From: Curtobacterium pusillum
Lineage (GTDB): Bacteria > Actinomycetota > Actinomycetes > Actinomycetales > Microbacteriaceae
Reading direction: 5' to 3'
NCBI GenBank assembly: GCA_002025645.1
Contig: CP018783.1
Location: 3,348,001 to 3,412,000, forward strand
DNA length: 64,000 nucleotides
Numbering within the stretch: position 1 is the first letter of the stretch; every line of letters starts with the position of its first letter. The notes beneath the pieces were generated by a model. That model was not told the DNA's origin. It did not search any database and was given only the letters and a program-made list of their open reading frames with translations. Shown here piece by piece: positions 19,523-29,345 of this stretch. The translations under genes were made by a program, and so were the position numbers.

Positions 19523-20512
19523 GTGACTCCCACCACTGAGACCGGCTCCCTGTTCCTCCAGCCCGACCGCAACCTGGCGCTCGAGCTCGTGCGTGCGACG
19601 GAGGCAGCGGCGATCCGTGCGCAGCCGTGGGTCGGGCGTGGTGAGAAGAACCTCGCGGACGGTGCCGCCGTCGACGCGATGCGGAAGTTCCTCGGCACGG
19701 TGAACTTCGACGGTGTCGTCGTCATCGGTGAGGGCGAGAAGGACAACGCCCCGATGCTCTACAACGGCGAGCACGTCGGCAACGGGCACGGTCCGGCCTG
19801 CGACATCGCCGTGGACCCGATCGACGGGACCTCGCTCACCGCCGCCGGCCGCCAGAACGCCATCTCGGTGATGGCCGTCTCGGACCGCGGCTCGATGTAC
19901 GACCCGTCCGCCGTGTTCTACATGGACAAGATCGCCGCCGGTCCCGAGGGCCGTGGCGTCCTCGACCTCGAGAAGCCGATCGGCGACAACATCCGTGCGC
20001 TCGCGAAGGCGAAGGGCAAGGACCTCGAGGACATGCAGATCGCCGTCCTCGACCGACCCCGCCACGACGAACTCATCCGTGCGATCCGTGCGACCGGCGC
20101 CGGCACCCGACTGCTGCTCGACGGTGACGTCGCCGGCGGCATCGCGGCGGCACTGCCCGGGTCGACGATCGACATGTGCGTCGGTGTCGGCGGTACCCCG
20201 GAGGGCATCATCACCGCGTGCGCGATCAAGGCGCTCGGTGGTGTGATCCTCGGCAAGCTCCAGCCGAAGGACGACGAGGAGCGCGAGAAGGCGATCGCCG
20301 CCGGACACGACCTCGACAAGGTCCTCGACCAGGACGACCTCGTCACGGGCGACAACACGTTCTTCGTCGCCACCGGTGTCACCGACGGCGTGCTCGTCGA
20401 CGGTGTCCGCCGGTCGCGCGGTGTCATCCACACGGACTCGCTCGTGCTGCGGTCCCGCTCGAACACCATCCGCCGCATCCAGGCGGACCACCGCGCGGAG
20501 AAGTGGTTCTGA
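19523..20512 (+). CDS. glpX: Class II fructose-1,6-bisphosphatase
   Basis: The gluconeogenic phosphatase removing the 1-phosphate of fructose 1,6-bisphosphate. Its 329 residues include the metal-binding [18 protein letters not shown] and [14 protein letters not shown] motifs and the substrate loop [20 protein letters not shown]. The start is GTG at 19523. It converges on rmuC across a strong terminator palindrome. Confidence 0.96.
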   Translation: MTPTTETGSLFLQPDRNLALELVRATEAAAIRAQPWVGRGEKNLADGAAVDAMRKFLGTVNFDGVVVIGEGEKDNAPMLYNGEHVGNGHGPACDIAVDPIDGTSLTAAGRQNAISVMAVSDRGSMYDPSAVFYMDKIAAGPEGRGVLDLEKPIGDNIRALAKAKGKDLEDMQIAVLDRPRHDELIRAIRATGAGTRLLLDGDVAGGIAAALPGSTIDMCVGVGGTPEGIITACAIKALGGVILGKLQPKDDEEREKAIAAGHDLDKVLDQDDLVTGDNTFFVATGVTDGVLVDGVRRSRGVIHTDSLVLRSRSNTIRRIQADHRAEKWF

Positions 20513-20555
20513 TCCGCTGAGCCGGCCGTGATCCGGACGAATCGCGCCCCGATGT

Positions 20556-20591
20556 GAACACTGCGCCCCGTCGCGACGGGGCGCAGTGTTC
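20556..20591. terminator. 36-bp palindrome between glpX and rmuC
   Basis: Exact 18-bp arms (20556-20573 and 20574-20591; GAACACTGCGCCCCGTCG on the left) are placed between convergent genes. It is a likely bidirectional terminator with a TTCG run after it on the plus strand. Confidence 0.8.
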
Positions 20592-20617
20592 GTTCGGGGG
20601 CGCAATCGTGCGGGCCG

Positions 20618-21880
20618 TCAGTCGCGGTCGGACGCGGCGACGAGCTCCGGGGCGGTGAGCAGCCGCGGCTCGTCCTCGATCGTGGCTGGGTCGGCGATGA
20701 CCTTCGACTCGTCGAGCAGTGACAGGCGCCGGGCACTCGGGAGCACCTGCCGTTCGAGCGACCCCACGAACCGGTTGTAGTCGACGACGGACCCCCGGAT
20801 CGACCGGCCGAGCTTGTCGACGTGCTGCGCCATCGTGGCCAGACGACCGTGGAGTTCGCGCGAGATCGTGAAGAGCTCGCGGGCCTCCTGCGTGACAACG
20901 TCCTGCTGCCACGAGAACGCCACGGTCTTGAGCACGGACCAGAGCGTCACGGGTGAGGCCAGGGCGACACGTTTGCGGAAGGCGTGGTCGAGCAGCCCCG
21001 GGTCGGCGGCGAGGGCGCTCGCGATGAGGGACTCCGACGGGATGAACGCCACGGTCAGCTCGGGGGAGGCGTCGTACCCGGACCAGTACTCCCGCGCGGC
21101 CAGGGCGTCGACGTGCGCCCGGAGCGCCTTGACGTGCTGCTGGAGGAGCTGGTCGCGGTGGGCACCCTCGGCACCCGTGGCGCTCGCCGGGATCTCGGCG
21201 GCCTGCAGGTAGGCGCTGAACGGCACCTTGGCGTCGACGGCGAGGCTCTTGCCCCCGGGCAGGTGCACGATCATGTCGGGGCGGGCGGCGCCGGCGGACG
21301 TCGTCACGGAGGACTGCACGTCGAAGTCGACCCGTTCGAGCAGCCCCGCGGCCTCGACCACGTTGCGCAGCTGCGTCTCGCCCCAGACCCCGCGCGTGCT
21401 GTTGGCGGAGAGGGCGCTCGCGAGGGTCTCGGCCGTGGCGCGCAGGCGCTCCTCGGACTCGGCGGCGGAGCGGAGCTGCGCGGACAGGGTGCCGTACTGC
21501 TCGCTGCGGGCCTGCTCGAGCTCGGCGATCTTGGCGCGCATGACGTCGAGCGTCTGGGCGACCGGGCTGAGGGCGGAGAGCACCTTCGACTCGTTCTCGT
21601 TGCGCGCCGTGTCGGCTCCGTGCATGCGCTGCACGAGGTGCTCCAACTCGGCACTGCGGCGCTCGAGGGAGTCGACCTGCCGCCGGTACTGCGCGTCCTG
21701 CGCGTCGAGCCGTTCCTCGGCGTCACGGCGCGCGGCGTCGAGCTGCCCGCGCAGTGCCTCCGCCGTGGCGCGGGCCGACGCGGCGTCCGAACCGGCGCGG
21801 GAGCGGGCGAGCGACCAGGCGACCACGGCGCCGACGGCGACGCCGATCACGAGACCGATGACCAGGGCGAGGATCTGCAT
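20618..21880 (-). CDS. rmuC: DNA recombination protein RmuC homologue
   Basis: A 420-residue protein with an N-terminal transmembrane helix (MQILALVIGLVIGVAVGAVVAW), a long coiled coil (about residues 35-165) and the RmuC nuclease-like domain with TRGVWGETQLRNVVEAAGLL, MIVHLPGGKSLAVDAKVPF and AFIPSESLIASAL. In E. coli RmuC limits inversions at short inverted repeats, of interest given the many palindromes here. The ATG at 21880 is selected because it starts directly with the membrane helix. Confidence 0.92.
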   Translation of the reverse strand: MQILALVIGLVIGVAVGAVVAWSLARSRAGSDAASARATAEALRGQLDAARRDAEERLDAQDAQYRRQVDSLERRSAELEHLVQRMHGADTARNENESKVLSALSPVAQTLDVMRAKIAELEQARSEQYGTLSAQLRSAAESEERLRATAETLASALSANSTRGVWGETQLRNVVEAAGLLERVDFDVQSSVTTSAGAARPDMIVHLPGGKSLAVDAKVPFSAYLQAAEIPASATGAEGAHRDQLLQQHVKALRAHVDALAAREYWSGYDASPELTVAFIPSESLIASALAADPGLLDHAFRKRVALASPVTLWSVLKTVAFSWQQDVVTQEARELFTISRELHGRLATMAQHVDKLGRSIRGSVVDYNRFVGSLERQVLPSARRLSLLDESKVIADPATIEDEPRLLTAPELVAASDRD

Positions 21881-21905
21881 GTCGTGACCTTGGCAGGACC
21901 CACCG

Positions 21906-21926
21906 ACACCGCGCCTCCAGCCCGTC
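21906..21926. repeat. Half copy of the CTGGAGGCGCGG family upstream of the iol operon
   Basis: ACACCGCGCCTCCAGCCCGTC matches the right arm of the dispersed palindrome; no left arm is present. It lies just upstream of the iolC operator. Confidence 0.55.
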
Positions 21927-21933
21927 GGAATCC

Positions 21934-21945
21934 ATGTCATGACAT
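21934..21945. promoter_or_regulatory. GntR/IolR operator in the iol operon promoter
   Basis: ATGTCATGACAT is a perfect 12-bp palindrome. Its core TGTCATGACA recurs with one or two changes at the tautomerase promoter (32456) and upstream of gntR (33711). It overlaps the -35 hexamer of the iol promoter, so binding would block RNA polymerase. The core also fits the motif I recall for C. glutamicum IolR (KGWCHTRACA). Confidence 0.75.
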
Positions 21946-21967
21946 TAGGGCAAACAAGGTGTACAGT
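21939..21967 (+). promoter_or_regulatory. Sigma-70 type promoter of the iol operon
   Basis: A -35 hexamer ATGACA (21939-21944) and -10 hexamer TACAGT (21962-21967) are separated by exactly 17 bp. The expected transcript start is near 21974, giving a leader of about 40 nt with GGAAGG (21995-22000) before the iolC ATG. Confidence 0.7.
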
Positions 21968-22013
21968 CGTGATCGTCCGCCGATGAAGCCGCACGGAAGG
22001 TCCACCACGTCGC

Positions 22014-23027
22014 ATGACGAACCGAGCTCCCCACGCCTACGACGTGATCACCATGGGTCGCGTGAGCGTCGACATCTACCCCCAGCAGACGGGCCCGCTC
22101 GAGGACGTCTCGACGTTCTCGAAGTCCGTCGGCGGCAGCGCCACGAACGTCGCGATCGCCGCGGCCCGCCACGGTGCCGACGCAGCCGTCATCACCCGCA
22201 CGGGCAACGACCCGTTCGGCCGCTACATCGCCCGCACCCTGCCGGAGTTCGGCGTCGCGAACGACTTCGTCGAGACCGTCGAGGGGCTGAACACCCCCGT
22301 CGCGTTCTGCGAGATCTTCCCGCCGGACGACTTCCCGCTGTACTTCTACCGGGCGCCCAAGGCCCCGGACCTGATGATCACCGCGAAGTCCCTGCCCCTG
22401 CACGAGATCGAGCGGGCGAAGATCTTCTGGACCACGGTCACCGGCCTCAGCGAGGAGCCGAGCCGCCAGGCGCACCACACGGCGTTCGAAGCCCGCAGCG
22501 CCTCCACGAGCACGAGCAAGCTCCACACCGTGCTGGACCTGGACTACCGGTCGATGTTCTGGTCCTCACCGGAAGCCGCCACCCGCGAGGTCGCCGTCGC
22601 GCTGGAGCACGCCACCGTCGCCGTCGGCAACCGCGAGGAGTGCGAGGTCGCCGTCGGTGAGACCGACCCGGTGCGCGCCGCCGACGCCCTGCTCGAACGG
22701 GGCGTCGAGATCGCCATCGTGAAGCAGGGGCCGAAGGGCGTCCTGGCGAAGACCCGCGACGAGTTCGTCGAGTTCCGCCCGCACCACATCGACGTCGTGA
22801 ACGGCCTCGGGTCGGGCGACGGCTTCGGCGGCGCGCTGACCCACGGCCTGCTGCAGGGCTGGGGCCTCGAGCGGATCCTCGCCTTCTGCAACGCCGCCGG
22901 CGCCATCGTCGCGACCCGGTTCGAGTGCTCCACGGCCATGCCGACCAGTGACGAGATCGACGCCTTCATCCAGTCGAACCCGGCCGAAGGCACCAACCAC
23001 GACACCGAGGAGAAGGTCGATGCCTGA
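22014..23027 (+). CDS. iolC: 5-dehydro-2-deoxygluconokinase
   Basis: PfkB/ribokinase-family enzyme phosphorylating 2-deoxy-5-keto-D-gluconate in myo-inositol breakdown. The 337-residue chain starts with the N-terminal YDVITMGRVSVDIYPQQ and VGGSATNVAIAAARHG substrate motifs and ends with the PfkB signature VVNGLGSGDGFGG, catalytic Asp at residue 269. It is the first gene of a nine-gene operon and overlaps the next gene by 8 bp. The GntR operator at the -35 box makes inositol induction likely. Confidence 0.95.
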   Translation: MTNRAPHAYDVITMGRVSVDIYPQQTGPLEDVSTFSKSVGGSATNVAIAAARHGADAAVITRTGNDPFGRYIARTLPEFGVANDFVETVEGLNTPVAFCEIFPPDDFPLYFYRAPKAPDLMITAKSLPLHEIERAKIFWTTVTGLSEEPSRQAHHTAFEARSASTSTSKLHTVLDLDYRSMFWSSPEAATREVAVALEHATVAVGNREECEVAVGETDPVRAADALLERGVEIAIVKQGPKGVLAKTRDEFVEFRPHHIDVVNGLGSGDGFGGALTHGLLQGWGLERILAFCNAAGAIVATRFECSTAMPTSDEIDAFIQSNPAEGTNHDTEEKVDA

Positions 23028-23955
23028 GATCAGCACCGCTGACTTCGCCCGGCTGCGGGACATCCGCGCCGGACAGCCCGACCTCGTGCGGGCCACGCTC
23101 GACGCCCGCCGCAAGCGCAGCCTGCTCGCCGACGACGGCAAGCTCTTCATCGTCGCCGCCGACCACCCGGCCCGCGGTGCCCTGGCGGTCCGGAACGACG
23201 AGTCCGCCATGGCCGACCGCTACGACCTGCTCGAGCGGCTCGTCACGGCCCTCGGTCGCCCCGGTGTCGACGGTGTCCTCGGGACGCCGGACATCCTCGA
23301 GGACCTGGCGCTGCTCGGTGCCCTCGACGGCAAGGTCGTCGTCGGCTCGATGAACCGCGGCGGTCTGCGCGGTGCGGCGTTCGAGATGGACGACCGCTAC
23401 ACGGCGTACTCGGCGCAGGCCATCAAGGACTCCGGGCTCGACTTCGCCAAGCTGCTGGTGCGCATCGCCCTCGAGGACTCGGGCACCGCGCCGACGCTCG
23501 AGGCCACGGCCCGCGCCGTCAGCGAGGCCGCCGCACTCCAGCTCCCGATCATGCTCGAGCCGTTCATGTCCGCGTGGCAGGACGGCCGGGTCGTGAACGA
23601 CCTGACCGCCGACGCCGTCATCACCTCGATGGCGATCGCCGCCGGCCTGGGGGAGTCGAGTGCCTACAGCTGGCTGAAGATCCCGGTCGTCGACGACATG
23701 GAGCGTGTGATGGCCGCGACGACGCTGCCGACCCTGCTGCTCGGCGGGGACCCGTCGTCCCGCCCGCTCGAGACCTACGCCAAGTGGGCCGACGCCCTCG
23801 CACTCCCCGGGGTGCGCGGACTGGTCGTCGGCCGCACCCTGCTCTACCCGCCGGACGGCGACGTCGCCGCCGCGGTGGACGTCGCCGCGGGCCTCGTCCA
23901 CACAGCCGGCGCCACGCACGAAGAAGCCACCACACTCGAAGGAAGCAACGCATGA
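23020..23955 (+). CDS. Cgl0158-family (beta/alpha)8 aldolase, likely the IolJ step
   Basis: A 311-residue TIM-barrel protein of the class I aldolase type annotated as Cgl0158 family or deoxyribose-phosphate aldolase-like (KLFIVAADHPARGALAVR; LKIPVVDDMERVM; GVRGLVVGRTLLYP). No class II aldolase gene (iolJ) is present in the operon, so this protein most likely splits 2-deoxy-5-keto-gluconate 6-phosphate into dihydroxyacetone phosphate and malonate semialdehyde; that is inference from context. The lysine in LKIPVVDD is a Schiff-base candidate. The start overlaps iolC, and the stop overlaps the next start (ATGA). Confidence 0.78.
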   Translation: MPEISTADFARLRDIRAGQPDLVRATLDARRKRSLLADDGKLFIVAADHPARGALAVRNDESAMADRYDLLERLVTALGRPGVDGVLGTPDILEDLALLGALDGKVVVGSMNRGGLRGAAFEMDDRYTAYSAQAIKDSGLDFAKLLVRIALEDSGTAPTLEATARAVSEAAALQLPIMLEPFMSAWQDGRVVNDLTADAVITSMAIAAGLGESSAYSWLKIPVVDDMERVMAATTLPTLLLGGDPSSRPLETYAKWADALALPGVRGLVVGRTLLYPPDGDVAAAVDVAAGLVHTAGATHEEATTLEGSNA

Positions 23956-25463
23956 CCATCACGGAGACCACCACCTCCACCGTCGGCCACTGGATCGACG
24001 GCAAGCGCGTCGAGTCCGTGTCGGGCAACACCGCGCCCGTGTACGACCCCGCGCTCGGCGTCGCGACGAAGCAGGTCGCCCTGGCGAACGAGGACGAGAT
24101 CCAGGCCGCCATCGCGAGCGCCAAGGCCGCGTTCCCGGCGTGGAGCAACCTCTCGCTGACCAAGCGCCAGCAGATCCTGTTCTCGTTCCGCGAGATCCTC
24201 AACCGCGACAAGGGCGAGCTCGCCGAGATCATCACGAGCGAGCACGGCAAGGTCATCGACGACGCCCTCGGCGAGATCGCCCGTGGGCAGGAGGTCGTGG
24301 AGCTCGCGACGAACATCCCGAGCCTGCTCAAGGGTGAGTTCAGCGACCAGGTGTCGACCGGCATCGACGTGTACTCGATCCGACAGCCGCTCGGCGTCGT
24401 GGGCATCATCAGCCCGTTCAACTTCCCGGCCATGGTGCCGCTGTGGTTCCTGCCGATCGCGATCGCCGCGGGCAACACCGTCGTGCTCAAGCCGAGCGAG
24501 AAGGACCCGAGCGCCGCCATCTGGCTCGCCGAGAAGTTCTCGGAGGCCGGTCTGCCCGACGGGGTCTTCAACGTGCTGAACGGCGACAAGCTGAGCGTCG
24601 ACGGGCTGCTCACCAGCCCCGACGTCGAGTCGATCTCGTTCGTCGGTTCCACCCCGATCGCGCAGTACGTCTACGAGACCGGCACCAAGCACGGCAAGCG
24701 CGTGCAGGCCCTCGGCGGTGCGAAGAACCACATGCTCGTGCTGCCGGACGCCGACCTCGACCTCGTCGCGGACAACGCGATCAACGCGGGCTTCGGGTCC
24801 GCCGGTGAGCGCTGCATGGCGATCTCGGTCGTCGTCGCCGTCGAGCCGGTCGCCGACGAGCTCATCGAGAAGATCAAGGACCGCGCAGCGACCCTGCGCA
24901 TCGGCGACGGTCGTCGCGGGTGCGACATGGGCCCGCTCGTCACGAAGCAGCACCGTGACAAGGTCGCCTCGTACATCGAGGTCGCAGAGCAGGACGGTGC
25001 GGTGGTTGTGGTGGACGGCCGCACCGTCCGACCCGACGGCGACGAGAACGGCTTCTGGCTGGGCCCGACGCTGATCGACCAGGTGCCCACCACCAGCCGT
25101 GTCTACACCGAGGAGATCTTCGGTCCGGTGCTCAGCGTCGTCCGCGTCGCCACCTACGAAGAGGGCCTCGAGCTCATCAACAGCGGGGCGTACGGCAACG
25201 GCACCGCCATCTTCACCAACGACGGCGGCGCCGCCCGTCGCTTCCAGCGTGACGTGCAGGTCGGCATGATCGGCATCAACGTGCCGATCCCCGTCCCGGT
25301 CGCGTACTACTCGTTCGGTGGCTGGAAGAACTCGCTGTTCGGCGACCACAAGGCGTACGGCGCCGACGGCGTGAGCTTCTTCACCCGCCAGAAGGCGATC
25401 ACGAGCCGCTGGCTCGACCCGTCGCACGGCGGCATCAACCTCGGCTTCCCGTCGAACAACTGA
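23952..25463 (+). CDS. iolA: CoA-acylating methylmalonate-semialdehyde dehydrogenase
   Basis: NAD-dependent, CoA-acylating aldehyde dehydrogenase (MmsA/IolA) converting malonate semialdehyde to acetyl-CoA and CO2. It has 503 residues. FNFPAMVPLWFLPIAIA is the family-specific segment near residue 155, and the catalytic cysteine is C288 in GSAGERCMAIS. GDGRRGCDMGPLVTKQH follows. Its coupling to the aldolase gene (ATGA overlap) fits consecutive steps. Confidence 0.95.
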   Translation: MTITETTTSTVGHWIDGKRVESVSGNTAPVYDPALGVATKQVALANEDEIQAAIASAKAAFPAWSNLSLTKRQQILFSFREILNRDKGELAEIITSEHGKVIDDALGEIARGQEVVELATNIPSLLKGEFSDQVSTGIDVYSIRQPLGVVGIISPFNFPAMVPLWFLPIAIAAGNTVVLKPSEKDPSAAIWLAEKFSEAGLPDGVFNVLNGDKLSVDGLLTSPDVESISFVGSTPIAQYVYETGTKHGKRVQALGGAKNHMLVLPDADLDLVADNAINAGFGSAGERCMAISVVVAVEPVADELIEKIKDRAATLRIGDGRRGCDMGPLVTKQHRDKVASYIEVAEQDGAVVVVDGRTVRPDGDENGFWLGPTLIDQVPTTSRVYTEEIFGPVLSVVRVATYEEGLELINSGAYGNGTAIFTNDGGAARRFQRDVQVGMIGINVPIPVPVAYYSFGGWKNSLFGDHKAYGADGVSFFTRQKAITSRWLDPSHGGINLGFPSNN

Positions 25464-25477
25464 CGCGGACGACAGCG

Positions 25478-26392
25478 ATGACGCACGACGAGACGACGCA
25501 CGACGCGTGGTTCAACCCGGCGGGTTCCCGCCCCGAGGCGGGCTGGACCGACGTGGTCGACGGACGCATCGAGGGGTGGGCGCACACCGGTCTGCGGACC
25601 GGCGCGTTGACCGACGGGGGTGAGCTGCGCCTCCCGGCCGCTGCCGTGGAGCGCATGGTCGTGCCGCTCTCGGGGAGCTTCCACGTCGCGTGGACGGGCG
25701 CCGAGACCGGCGAGCAGGCCCTGGAGGGACGTGGCGGGGTCTTCGACGGACCCACCGACGTCCTGTACCTGGGTTCCGGCCTGGAGGCGCGGATCACCGG
25801 AGCGGGACGGGTCGCGGTCGCCGAGGCGCCCACCGACGTCGTCAAGCCGGTCGGGTACATCGCGAAGGGCGACGTGCCCGTGGAACTCCGCGGCGCCGGA
25901 CAGTCCAGCCGGCAGGTGCACAACTTCGGCACCCCGGCAGGGCTCGACGCGGTGAAGCTCCTGGTGTGCGAGGTGATCACGCCGGCCGGCAACTGGTCGT
26001 CGTACCCGCCGCACAAGCACGACACGAACGTGCCCGGCGAGGAGTCGAACCTCGAGGAGATCTACTACTACGAGTCCGCAGTGGCCCGTGGGGTGGACGC
26101 CCCCGAGTCGGCCGATCCGTTCGCGCTGCACCGGACGTACGCGTCGGACGACCGTGCGATCGACGAGTTCCGCGAGGTCCGCACCGGTGACATCGCGTTG
26201 GTGCCGTACGGCTGGCACGGTCCCGCCGTCGCGGCCCCCGGCTACGACATGTACTACCTCAACGTGATGGCCGGGCCCGACCCGGAGCGCGTCTGGAACA
26301 TCACCGACGACCCGGCCCACGGCTGGGTCCGCCAGGTGTGGGAGAGCGAGCAGCTCGACCCGCGCCTGCCCTACGAAAGGACGCACGCGTGA
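25478..26392 (+). CDS. iolB: 5-deoxy-glucuronate isomerase
   Basis: Isomerises 5-deoxy-D-glucuronate to 2-deoxy-5-keto-D-gluconate. The 304-residue bicupin has YPPHKHDTNVPGEESNLEEIYYYE (split metal-binding histidines and glutamate) near residues 175-198 and YGWHGPAVAAPGYDMYYLNVMAGP in the second cupin. The gene follows iolA by 14 bp with no strong ribosome binding site and overlaps iolD (GTGA). Confidence 0.95.
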   Translation: MTHDETTHDAWFNPAGSRPEAGWTDVVDGRIEGWAHTGLRTGALTDGGELRLPAAAVERMVVPLSGSFHVAWTGAETGEQALEGRGGVFDGPTDVLYLGSGLEARITGAGRVAVAEAPTDVVKPVGYIAKGDVPVELRGAGQSSRQVHNFGTPAGLDAVKLLVCEVITPAGNWSSYPPHKHDTNVPGEESNLEEIYYYESAVARGVDAPESADPFALHRTYASDDRAIDEFREVRTGDIALVPYGWHGPAVAAPGYDMYYLNVMAGPDPERVWNITDDPAHGWVRQVWESEQLDPRLPYERTHA

Positions 26393-28335
26393 CCACCACC
26401 ACGCGCGAAGTCGGCGCGACGCGCCGGATGACCGTCGGCCAGGCACTCGTCGAGTTCCTGGCCAACCAGTGGACCGTCGACGGCGACGTCCGCGAACGCA
26501 CGATCCCCGGGATCTTCGGCATCTTCGGGCACGGCAACGTCGCCGGCGTCGGCCAGGCCATCAAGCAGCTCCACGTCGAGCAGCCCGGTCTGCTGCCGTA
26601 CCACCAGGCCCGCAACGAGCAGGCGATGGTGCACGAGGCGGTCGGGTTCGCCCGCATGCACCGCCGCCGTGCCACCTTCGCCGCGACGGCGTCGGTCGGC
26701 CCCGGTGCCGCGAACATGCTCACCGCCGCGGCCCTCGCGACGACGAACCGCCTGCCCGCGCTGCTGCTGCCGTCGGACACCTTCGCCACGCGCACGACCG
26801 ACCCCGTGCTGCAGCAGATCGAGCTGCCGCACGACACCTCGCTGCAGGTGACCGACGCGTTCCGTCCGCTGTCCCGCTACTTCGACCGCGTCGAGCGCCC
26901 CGAGCAGCTCTTCTCGATCGCCCTCGCCGCGATGCGTGTCCTGACCGACCCGGCCGAGACCGGTGCCGTGACGATCGCGCTCCCGGAGGACGTGCAGGCC
27001 GAGGAGTTCGACGTCCCCGTCGCCTTCCTGCAGCCGCGCGAGTGGCACATCCGCCGGCCGCTGCCCGAGCACGGGCCGCTGGCGCGTGCGGTGGCGGCGA
27101 TCCGGGCGGCGGAGCGTCCCGTCGTCGTCGCGGGCGGTGGGGTGCTGTACTCCGACGCCGCCGACGAACTGGCGGCGTTCGTGGAGGCCACCGGCATCCC
27201 GGTCGGCACCTCGCAGGCCGGCGGCGGCTCGCTCGTCTGGGACCACCCGCAGTACCTCGGTGGCATCGGTGCGACCGGCACCGCCGCCGCGAACGCGATC
27301 GCGGCGCAGGCCGACGTCGTCATCGGGATCGGCACGCGGTACAGCGACTTCACGACCGCGTCGCGGACCGCGTTCCAGAACCCGGACGTCACGTTCGTCA
27401 ACGTGAACGTCGCTGCGTTCGACGCGTACAAGCACGGTTCGCAGCTGCCGCTGATCGCGGACGCCCGGGAGGCACTGGTCGCCCTGACCGCGTCGCTCAC
27501 GGCCGCCGGGTCGTCGCCTGCAGAGCCCGCGTACCTCGTCGGCGCCGCGTACGCCGCCGAGATCGCATCCCAGAAGGCCGCGTGGGACGCGGCGGTGGAC
27601 GCCGCGTTCGCGCCGTCTGGCCTCGCTCTGCCCGGTCAGCCCGAGATCATCGGCGCCGTGCAGTCGGTGACCGATCCCCGCGACGTCGTCATCCAGGCCG
27701 CGGGCTCCCTGCCGGGGGACCTGCACAAGCTCTGGCGGGTGCGGGACGAACTCGGTTACCACGTCGAGTACGCGTTCTCGTGCATGGGCTACGAGATCGC
27801 CGGTGGCATCGGCGTCCGCCGGGGCGCCCCGGACCGCGACGCGATCGTCATGGTCGGCGACGGCAGCTACCTCATGCTGCACACCGAGCTCGTGACGGCC
27901 GTGGCCGAGGGCATCAAGATCGTCGTCGTCCTCATCCAGAACAACGGCTACGCGTCGATCGGGCACCTGTCCGAGACCGTCGGGTCCGAGCGCTACGGCA
28001 CGAAGTACCGCTACCTGGACGAGACCGGCTCGTTCGAGGGCGACGACGTCCTGCCCGTCGACCTCGCCGCGAACGCCCGCTCGTACGGCGTCGACGTGAT
28101 CGAGGTCCAGCCCGGACCGAACGCGATCGAGGACCTCAAGGCCGCGGTGCGCCAGGCGAAGGCGAACGACCACACCACGCTCGTGCACGTCCACTCCGAC
28201 CCGCTCGTCTACGCCCCGGACGGTGACGGCTGGTGGGACGTCCCCGTCGCCCAGACCTCGACGCTGCCGAGCACGCAGCAGGCCCGTGCCGAGTACGAGC
28301 AGCAGGTCGCGGCACAGCGGCCCCTGCTCGGCTGA
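26389..28335 (+). CDS. iolD: 3D-(3,5/4)-trihydroxycyclohexane-1,2-dione hydrolase
   Basis: Thiamine diphosphate enzyme opening the cyclohexanedione ring to 5-deoxy-D-glucuronate. The 648 residues form a three-domain TPP fold: an N-terminal PYR domain with GIFGIFGHGNVAGVGQAI and the ring-activating Glu region, a middle domain, and a C-terminal PP domain with MVGDGSYLMLHTELVTAV through IQNNGYASIGHL, the GDG-N-NN ThDP/Mg motif. The GTG at 26389 overlaps the iolB stop. Confidence 0.95.
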   Translation: MTTTTREVGATRRMTVGQALVEFLANQWTVDGDVRERTIPGIFGIFGHGNVAGVGQAIKQLHVEQPGLLPYHQARNEQAMVHEAVGFARMHRRRATFAATASVGPGAANMLTAAALATTNRLPALLLPSDTFATRTTDPVLQQIELPHDTSLQVTDAFRPLSRYFDRVERPEQLFSIALAAMRVLTDPAETGAVTIALPEDVQAEEFDVPVAFLQPREWHIRRPLPEHGPLARAVAAIRAAERPVVVAGGGVLYSDAADELAAFVEATGIPVGTSQAGGGSLVWDHPQYLGGIGATGTAAANAIAAQADVVIGIGTRYSDFTTASRTAFQNPDVTFVNVNVAAFDAYKHGSQLPLIADAREALVALTASLTAAGSSPAEPAYLVGAAYAAEIASQKAAWDAAVDAAFAPSGLALPGQPEIIGAVQSVTDPRDVVIQAAGSLPGDLHKLWRVRDELGYHVEYAFSCMGYEIAGGIGVRRGAPDRDAIVMVGDGSYLMLHTELVTAVAEGIKIVVVLIQNNGYASIGHLSETVGSERYGTKYRYLDETGSFEGDDVLPVDLAANARSYGVDVIEVQPGPNAIEDLKAAVRQAKANDHTTLVHVHSDPLVYAPDGDGWWDVPVAQTSTLPSTQQARAEYEQQVAAQRPLLG

Positions 28336-28372
28336 ACACCCTCCACCACCACCGCAGAAGGACGACGACGTC

Positions 28373-29299
28373 ATGACCGACACCGCCACCGCCACCGACG
28401 CCATCCGGATCGGCACCGCCCCCGACTCGTGGGGCGTCTGGTTCCCGGACGACCCGAAGCAGGTCCCGTGGCAGCGCTTCCTCGACGAGGCGACCGCGGC
28501 CGGCTACAAGTGGATCGAGCTCGGGCCGTACGGTTACCTGCCGACCGATCCCTCGCAGCTGCGCGACGAGCTGGAGTCCCGCGGGCTCCAGCTGTCCGCC
28601 GGCACCGTCTTCACCGGGTTCCACAAGGGCGACGACCAGTTCCAGCGCGCCTGGGACCAGGCGGTGAAGGTCGCCGGCCTCGCCGCTGCGCTCGGCGCCG
28701 AGCACCTCGTCACCATCCCGGACCTGTGGCGCTCCGACGCCACCGAAGAGGTGCTGGAGTCGCGCACGCTGACCGACGAGCAGTGGCAGCGCCTCGGCAA
28801 GGGACACGACCAGCTCGGCAAGGCGCTGCTCGAGGAGTTCGGCGTGCACCAGCAGTTCCACACGCACGCCGACAGCCACGTCGGCACGTACACGGAGACC
28901 GTGCGCTTCCTGTCCGAGACGGACCCGGCGTACACGAACCTCTGCCTCGACACCGGCCACTTCGCGTACTACGGCGGCGACAACCTCACGCTCATCGCCG
29001 AGCACCCCGAGCGCATCGGCTACCTGCACCTCAAGCAGGTCGACACCGACCTGCTCCCCGACGTGCTGAAGAACGACGTGCCGTTCGCCACCGCCGTCTC
29101 GCAGGGGATCATGACCGAGCCGCCGCACGGCACGCCCGAGCTCGCGCCGATCATCGAGGCCGTCGCGACGATCAACCCGGACGTCTTCGGCATCGTCGAG
29201 CAGGACATGTACGGCTGCTCCGTCGACGCTCCCGGCCCGATCGCCGAGCGGACGTTCCAGCACATCTTCGGCTCGACCTCCGCCGCCCGCGCGCTCTGA
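28373..29299 (+). CDS. iolE: Myo-inosose-2 dehydratase (TIM barrel)
   Basis: A 308-residue xylose-isomerase-like TIM barrel dehydrating scyllo-inosose (2-keto-myo-inositol) to the diketone used by IolD. Conserved elements are IGTAPDSWGVWFPDDPKQVPW near the N-terminus, KWIELGPYGYLPTD, HTHADSHVGTYTET, and CLDTGHFAYYGGDN (metal-binding His/Asp). The start is ATG at 28373, 37 bp after iolD, with AGAAGGA about 12 nt upstream. Confidence 0.93.
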   Translation: MTDTATATDAIRIGTAPDSWGVWFPDDPKQVPWQRFLDEATAAGYKWIELGPYGYLPTDPSQLRDELESRGLQLSAGTVFTGFHKGDDQFQRAWDQAVKVAGLAAALGAEHLVTIPDLWRSDATEEVLESRTLTDEQWQRLGKGHDQLGKALLEEFGVHQQFHTHADSHVGTYTETVRFLSETDPAYTNLCLDTGHFAYYGGDNLTLIAEHPERIGYLHLKQVDTDLLPDVLKNDVPFATAVSQGIMTEPPHGTPELAPIIEAVATINPDVFGIVEQDMYGCSVDAPGPIAERTFQHIFGSTSAARAL

Positions 29300-29345
29300 C
29301 CCGGCGTCCGTCCACCACCACTTCGTCATCCCAGGAGAACCCAGC